Assembly: GCA_022316685.1 (NCBI GenBank)
Contig: JAKJHU010000030.1
Location: 17,440,018-17,504,017, forward strand
From: Progne subis subis
Lineage: Eukaryota; Chordata; Aves; Passeriformes; Hirundinidae
Length of the DNA stretch: 64,000 nucleotides
Direction of reading: 5' to 3'
Under the pieces are notes generated by a model, which worked only from the letters and a program-made list of their open reading frames with translations, was not told the origin of the DNA and ran no database searches. The translations under genes and the position numbers were made by a program. Within the stretch, counting starts at the first letter, position 1, and every line of letters starts with the position of its first letter. This document shows, piece after piece, positions 58,261 through 64,000 of the stretch.

Positions 58261-58708
58261 CACAGAATCACAGAATTTTTAGGTTGGAAGAGACCTTCAA
58301 GATCATCGAGTCCAACCCATCTCTAATACTTCAACTAGACCATGACACCAAGTGCCACATCCAGTCTTTTTCTAAACACTTCTAGGGATGGTGACTCCAC
58401 CACCTCCCCAGGCAAGCCGTTCCAGTACTTTATCACTCTTTCAGTGAAAAACTTTTTCCTAATATCCAGCCTATATCTCCCTTGTCTCAGCTTGAGACTG
58501 TGTCCTCTTGTTCTGTCAGTTGCTGCCTGGAGAAAGAGACCAACCCCCAGCTGTCTACAACCACCCTTCAGGAAGTTGTAGAGATGTGATAAGGTCACCT
58601 CTGAGTCTCCTTTTCTCCAGGCTAAACACACCCAGCTCCCTCAGTCATTCTTCATACAGGTTCTGCTCCAAGCCCTTCACCAGCCTCGTTGCCTCGTTTT
58701 GGTGTCAG
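58261..58708 (-). mobile_element. CR1 LINE 3' part, comparatively well preserved
   Basis: About 448 bp of antisense CR1 in consensus order: tail 'cacagaatcacagaat', 'aggttggaagagacc', 'caagatcatcgagtccaacc', 'gggatggtgactccaccacc', 'cagtgaaaaactttttccta', 'gagactgtgtcctcttgttc', 'ttctccaggctaaacacacc' and 'accagcctcgttgcc'. By eye it is among the least diverged CR1 copies in the window. Confidence 0.95.
58335..58631 (-). pseudogene. C-terminal end of CR1 ORF2, still open
   Basis: The minus strand keeps about 98 codons open through the ORF2 end of CR1, with the familiar segments [59 protein letters not shown] and RKRLDVAL. These words are typical of the avian CR1 ORF2 C-terminus. With no reverse-transcriptase core attached this is a fossil, and gene predictors may wrongly call it a small protein. 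Confidence 0.9.
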
Positions 58709-61700
58709 TATTCTAGTTTTTCTTCTGGAAAACAAATGAGCTGGTGCACATGAGATCTGAAGTGGTAGAAGAGCTGCCCAAGAGCTGGAGAGGCAATCTG
58801 CTGCAGACCTGCTGTGACCCTAAGCAGCAGTATCTAATGTGTCATAGTGTGTGAAAGAATAAAACATGTTTTTTTTTTTTTTTCTCCAAACTGGGCATAT
58901 GGGTAGAAATCCAGGTCTCCTCATGATGGGATCGTTTCTTCTCTCCCCAAAGAATTGCTGAAACATCAACCCCATCCCCAGCAGGAGTTTATCTAAATCC
59001 TGACCCAAGCCTCAGAGACTGGGGGACTGCTATTTTAAACCTTGACCATGGGCCTATGACACACTGAAGGGAAAAAAAACCCATTTCTAATAACAAATCT
59101 TGTAATTTTCCAAAACTCAGAGGAAATCTGCAGCACAGCTGGTGGTCCTGGAGGAGAGTGGAGGAATACCACTTAATGAGAACCTGGTGGGTTAATTAGT
59201 CTGTTGTATGGTGTGGTTACTCAATAGGAGAGAGAAATTTGGAAATTTTGAACGACATAATCATGATTGACCTTAAGGTAGGCCGTGGCCCAATAAGCAG
59301 TTACATGTGCCTGAGCAAGGGGAGTTTTTGAGCAAAAGGGGATTAAGAGGAACTGTGCTGATGTGTCCCTCCACAGTGTGAAGTGGAAGAAATGCAAAAA
59401 GGAGTGTATTGCTAATGCTTTTAGTAGCAGAAGAGAGACTGCAGCATTCCCAGCACAATATGTGGTGTCTCCTTGGTGTCCTGACCCCCAGAGTTTGTGG
59501 GTGCACTCAGAGGGGCAGCACAATATGCTGGAAAGACCTAGGAGGGAATATGGGAAGAAAAAAAAAGAAAAATAGATCTGAGCTTCAGGTTTATGTTTCT
59601 GTTTGGCCTTCTCAGATGTCCCAAAAGGGTTTTGTCTTCCTGTCTCTGGCTCAGCTCCCCAGTCACGTGCACCCAGCCTGCCTCCTCTAGTGACCCTTTC
59701 AAAACACATGCTCTTGCAACCTGTGCTTCTCCTTTTGGCTTTATGACAGATATTGCACGACCTTTAATTCTTAAAGCATTTTCTAACTTGAATTTTGAGA
59801 TGTATGATTACTCCTTTTGCAGCCAATTTGCAGTGATCTACTAAGTCATGTAGCCCCTCATGCACAGGTCTCTGAAGAATAAGGCTGCCACTAGCAGTAT
59901 GTGGCTCTTGCCAGTGCAGGATTTGTGTCTCTGCTGTACCAGGCAGCTCAGTGCATCTCTTCTTTGGGCCTTCTCCTCTCATACCTCCATCTCTTCTGAT
60001 TCAGCTGGTTGCTGGGTGCCTTGCAGTGCTTTCCTGGCCTTGGCCTCTGTTCTCCAAGGGTTCCAGCTCCCTGCCATTACTCTTTCATTGCTACTGGTTT
60101 CATTTAATCTGCTGTCCTAAGCCTGTTGCTGTTTCATATAAGCCTGCCAGATTTGCCTGCATGATTGTTCTTTTGTCCAGAAGAATGTTTAGCTCAGGGT
60201 ATTTAGTGCTGATCTGGTTTTTCTATTGCTTTGTGTGTACCCAGGGGAAGAGGTTTTGTATTAAAATTCTCCTGGAGTGCTGAGTCACTTGAACACTGCT
60301 ACTGTGCCATGTGCTTGATTGTCTGAGTACGGGACCTGGTTATGTCATATCTTGCAAAATGTGTTTTCTGTTTCCCCACTGGAGTTTTGCCTGAAAGGCT
60401 TCCAAATCATCCACCTACTAGAAGCTGGGAAAGTTCTCTCTCATGATGCAATTCCCCTCTTAAATTTGTTTAGATCTTTTCCAAGAACATGGCTGGACTC
60501 TGACAGATGCATGCTTTGGTCTTTTTATGTATCGCTGGGCATTCGGGAGGATTTACTCCCTGAGATTTGGCCAGCCATGTAATTTCCAAATGCCAACTGT
60601 TTGTACATTTGTCCCATCAGATTATAGCCATGTTAAAGCTCAGAGACTTTCCTCTAATCCAGCAAACTCTTGACTGCACTCTGAAAAACCTGTGTAAATG
60701 CTGCTAGTAGGGCTTCCATTAGTGATTCAACATTTACCAGACCTTTCCTGTGGCTCACTGAGACTAAAACATAAGCCCAGAGAAATTCATTATCCACAGC
60801 ACTTCCCCTAAGACTCATCTTGATGCAATCATCAGCAGACAGTTTTGCCTTGAACAGCCCAAGTGCTCTGGCTTCACTCACTGGTAATCAGCAGTGACAC
60901 TTTTTTTTGTTGTGATTCTGTTCTGTGGTTTTCGGTCAGTGCAGATACCCAAGTGTCTGCCAGGTTTCTGCTGCTCTTAGAGGCAGTCTGTGCTAGTTTC
61001 CAGAGATGTAACAATCCATTTTCTTTGCAGCCTTGTAACTTCCTTCCTCAGTGACTGCACTGTGCATTTCTCATGGCTCATTGGCTGAAGAGAAGCTTAT
61101 TTATAGCCTCAGTTCCTTGTCTTGTGCCCCTGTCCATTAGAGACCTGACCTGCCGTGGCTGCTGTCTCACCCTGAGGACATTCACTTTTACCAGATCAGG
61201 GTCTGCATTGTCCTGCCTTGTGCTGGGTCGTATAAACCCCTGGCAATGCTTTTTGTAAGAATTTCTTACTGAGGGTTTGTATTCATCAAATGTTTTTAGC
61301 ATAGTTGCATGGCTTTTCATGTCTCAAATACACCTAGCTCCATTTTCACAGCCTTGTGCTGATGTTTATTGTTGCTGGGATGAGCTCTGCACCTGACTGT
61401 GCTGTTTGCATGGAAATGAATCAGTTGTTGATCCTGCAGCCCCGTGGTGGGCGGGCTGGGAGCATGGCTGGCAGCCTGCTTTTCCAGGGAGCGTGAGCCC
61501 GCATCAGGCAATCCAATTGACCCAGGCTGTGTTGTGTTTCTCAAATGGCTTTAACCTATCATTGCTGACATCGTGACTTCTACTGTCTGGCCCTCTCCCT
61601 TCAGAAGATCAGCAGCACTCAAATGTCCCAAGAACTGCCCCAGATTTAGATTAATTTCTCCAAATTTCTGTTTCCTTAGGATGACTTTATCTGCAGAGTT

Positions 61701-61954
61701 AAAGACTTAAAGGTAAATTACCTGGAGAAGCATGAGATGTCTAAGATAACATTATAGTCAATGAAGGTGCAGTCCAGAGACCTGAAAGAAGAACTCAGCT
61801 GTCCAATTTTCAGTGCCCACTTTGAGACAGAATGGCTGAGAAGTTAATTTGCAATTCAGATTGCCCGTAGTGATAAAGGAGGGGAACACTGCTGTTTAAA
61901 ACAAGTTCAGTGCTGTTGGAGACCCCCTATGATACATGGCAGTGGGTTGGCCAG
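58709..61954. other. Unique sequence, no gene recognised
   Basis: Non-coding sequence with a T tract near 58869-58884. Frames up to ~162 codons on the minus strand (59221-59709) have no recognisable domain. No interspersed repeat was recognised. Confidence 0.5.
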
Positions 61955-62145
61955 CATAGAATTGTCAGATCACTAAGGCTGGAAAAGACCTCCAAGATCA
62001 TTAAGTCCAACCTTTGACTGAATACCACCATGCCCACTAAACCATGTCACAGTATCACAGAGACCATCAAACAGAGACTAGAGGGTCAAAAATTCATAAC
62101 AATATAGGTTGGAAAAACCTCTATGGTACTAAAAGGCAAATACTT
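61955..62145 (-). mobile_element. CR1 LINE 3' tails, one or two short pieces
   Basis: 'catagaattgtcagatcact', 'aaggctggaaaagacctcca', 'agatcattaagtccaacctt' and 'cactaaaccatgtca' are antisense CR1 3' end sequence (61955-62046). After ~45 bp a second tail-like word, 'aacaatataggttggaaaaa', appears near 62098-62118. It may be a second degraded CR1 end inserted beside the first. Confidence 0.8.
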
Positions 62146-64000
62146 CACAGAACTGAAAATAACACTGGGCACATCAGCCTCCACAACCATCTTCCTCTTT
62201 ATCCATCTACCTCACATGCAGGCACATAAGACTGTCCCACTCTCAGGAAAGTGTCTGGGGCTACTTGAGATGCCCTTGGATGGCTGCTTGGCCTCCAGAT
62301 GCTGTTCCTGAGTGTCTCATCAGGCATCCAGTTTGGGCTGTTGCACCTGTGTCATCATGTTTACAAAGTGCCAGAGCATTGTCTCAGCTGATTAATCCTC
62401 CACCTACCTCCACAATCACCGCTGCTTCTTCCCTTTTCCCCAGTGAGACAGTGAAGGCTTGTCCACAGTCTTCTTGCCAGTACTCAAGAGCCAGCTCTGA
62501 ACACAGAATCATTACCAGCTTTTGCTCTCTTCATGCTTGTGCTTCCTCATAATGTTGTTGTGTTTTCTCTCTAGAGGTCTCAAGTTGTCCCTGTATTTTC
62601 CTGTTTGTTTCTCATTTTCTCCCCACTCAAAATGAAATGGCCAACAAAATATCATCTTTTTGTGCTGTGTTGAACAAACAACCTTTAGCTTTCCGTAGCT
62701 CTGCTGCTAAGAGCTGTTTGCAAGCTCTTAGTAACAGAACTATCTAAGAGTGCAATTCATACTCTACCACATGTCCTTAGAGAGTGTTAGGGTATCTCCT
62801 TCAGAATTCTGATCTTCACTTCACCTTTCAAGATTCAAATACATTGATGAAGGGATAAGGCAGAAACATTTTTTTAATGCTAAAGAAGAAAGGATGCTGG
62901 CAAATATCCTGATAGCCATATTAATGAGGATTATTTCTTGATGATTATTTCTTGCTATCGATACTGTGTCTCCAGATTTCATGAAAGCAAATATTTCCTA
63001 TTTACAGCACATGGAAAGCATAAAAATAAATGTGTGTATATAATGGCTAAACTCTCAAGAATTTTATTTGATCTCTAATTGTGTCAAATAGAGCACTTAA
63101 TTGTTCCAGCCACTACCTTCAGTCTCTGACCTACATTTATGACAGGAACTGCACAAAAACCTACAAAAATCAAAGACAAGAACGGTTTTAGACAGCTTTT
63201 CCTGGCTTGTATCTGATGACTGCTTCTGAATTAGAGACAAGTGTCACCTAAACCCAGATTTCCAGTAGGTGTAAATGTGACTCACAAAAAAAGGGGTTGA
63301 AAGACGTCAGGTAAAAGCAACTCCCCCTCCACCATCCCCCCCCTTCCCCAACCCACTCATGTACGTTAATTTAAGAAAAGCAAACATTTGTAAAAGAAAG
63401 CTATCCGGTTAAAAATGTTGAGAACACGTGTTTTCCTTGTTGCAGCACAGCCAAAAGGGACAAAGTTTGCTTTACACAGTATCGCATTTTGCCAAATTAA
63501 CAGTGATAGTACTATTAATATATAATATTTATATGACACTGTCATCAGGTGGCCAGTTGAGTCTGATCCCTGCTATGCGAGATGTGCAGACATCAAAAAT
63601 GATCTAGATTATTTTTATTTATGTTGAGGAACCACTGTAATGTGCTGCAGTCCTGTGGAGCCTGACAAGATGTAAACCCCATCTCCAAAAGGCTTAGGTG
63701 CATTTTTAAGATAATTTATTTTTATAACTGAGAGTTTCAAGCAAAGTTCTTCCTTTTTAGTTTTTTGACATATCATTAAAGCCGAGTTTAAATGCTGAAT
63801 CAAACAATTGTGGGATCTGGTTTGATAACACGTGAGTAGTGGAAGGAGTGCATTTCCCACTGCTGAGGTACAACTGCAGAGGGAAAAGTAGATGTTTTTT
63901 TGCCTTGACATGAAAAATTTGAGCATCATGGAGTTCTGTCTTTGTTTATGGTTTAAAAAACAGATGTATTAAAAACTCCAGTAAAGCTGGTGAGATGTTT
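62146..64000. other. Unique sequence to the window end
   Basis: AT-rich non-coding sequence with a short C-rich patch near 63322-63350. Frames are below ~105 codons with no recognised domain. A small direct duplication, gattatttcttg, lies near 62930-62953. Confidence 0.5.

Overview
This looks like a 64 kb stretch of bird nuclear DNA, from either a gene-poor interval or a large intron. The lineage call rests on the repeats. There are at least eight CR1 LINE loci, most ending in the avian/reptilian CR1 tail with the TTCTATGA-type terminal repeat. One solo LTR belongs to a family I recognise as widespread in neoavian birds. There is no Alu, L1 or other mammal-specific repeat. I found no exon, tRNA, rRNA or other gene that I can defend. 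The reading frames are short and match no family I know. The only recognisable protein-coding remnants are decayed CR1 reverse transcriptase.

Layout. At 0-9 kb the sequence is mostly unique with homopolymer tracts. At 6.97-7.94 kb an older minus-strand CR1 is split by a younger plus-strand CR1. At 9.45-10.40 kb lies the largest CR1, with the FADD reverse-transcriptase motif still readable. At 12.6-15.9 kb two near-identical ~180 bp copies of an unidentified sequence face each other as an inverted repeat around a ~3 kb spacer. At 20.86-21.52 kb there is a minus-strand solo LTR containing an AAGTA/TA microsatellite. It is followed at 21.95-22.76 kb by a ~67-copy, 12-bp GC-rich minisatellite that is stop-free over long stretches of several frames. 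From 23 to 39 kb the sequence is largely unique, with several ancient amniote repeats, a MIR-like tail, a pair of overlapping hairpins containing an AP-1 site (28.56-28.61 kb), and a long T/G/C tract (33.77-33.96 kb). At 39.52-40.72 kb a CR1 is interrupted by a 390 bp solo LTR with a perfect 6 bp target-site duplication, ATGGGC. An older CR1-like piece, CR1 tails and TTG/CAA low-complexity tracts follow. At 53.3-55.7 kb there are two unusually long minus-strand open frames of unknown meaning. CR1 tails at 58.3 and 62.0 kb and an AT-rich block at 56.9-57.7 kb complete the window.

No set of genes works together here. The content is a record of retrotransposon insertion in a relative order that can be partly read (old CR1, then younger CR1 or LTR), plus simple-repeat expansion. 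I did not find an undescribed functional system. The strongest candidates for follow-up are the 12.6/15.9 kb inverted repeat, the 12-bp minisatellite and the LTR-in-CR1 nest. Family names were assigned by memory of consensus patterns without a database search, and edges are accurate to roughly 10 bp except where a target-site duplication fixes them.
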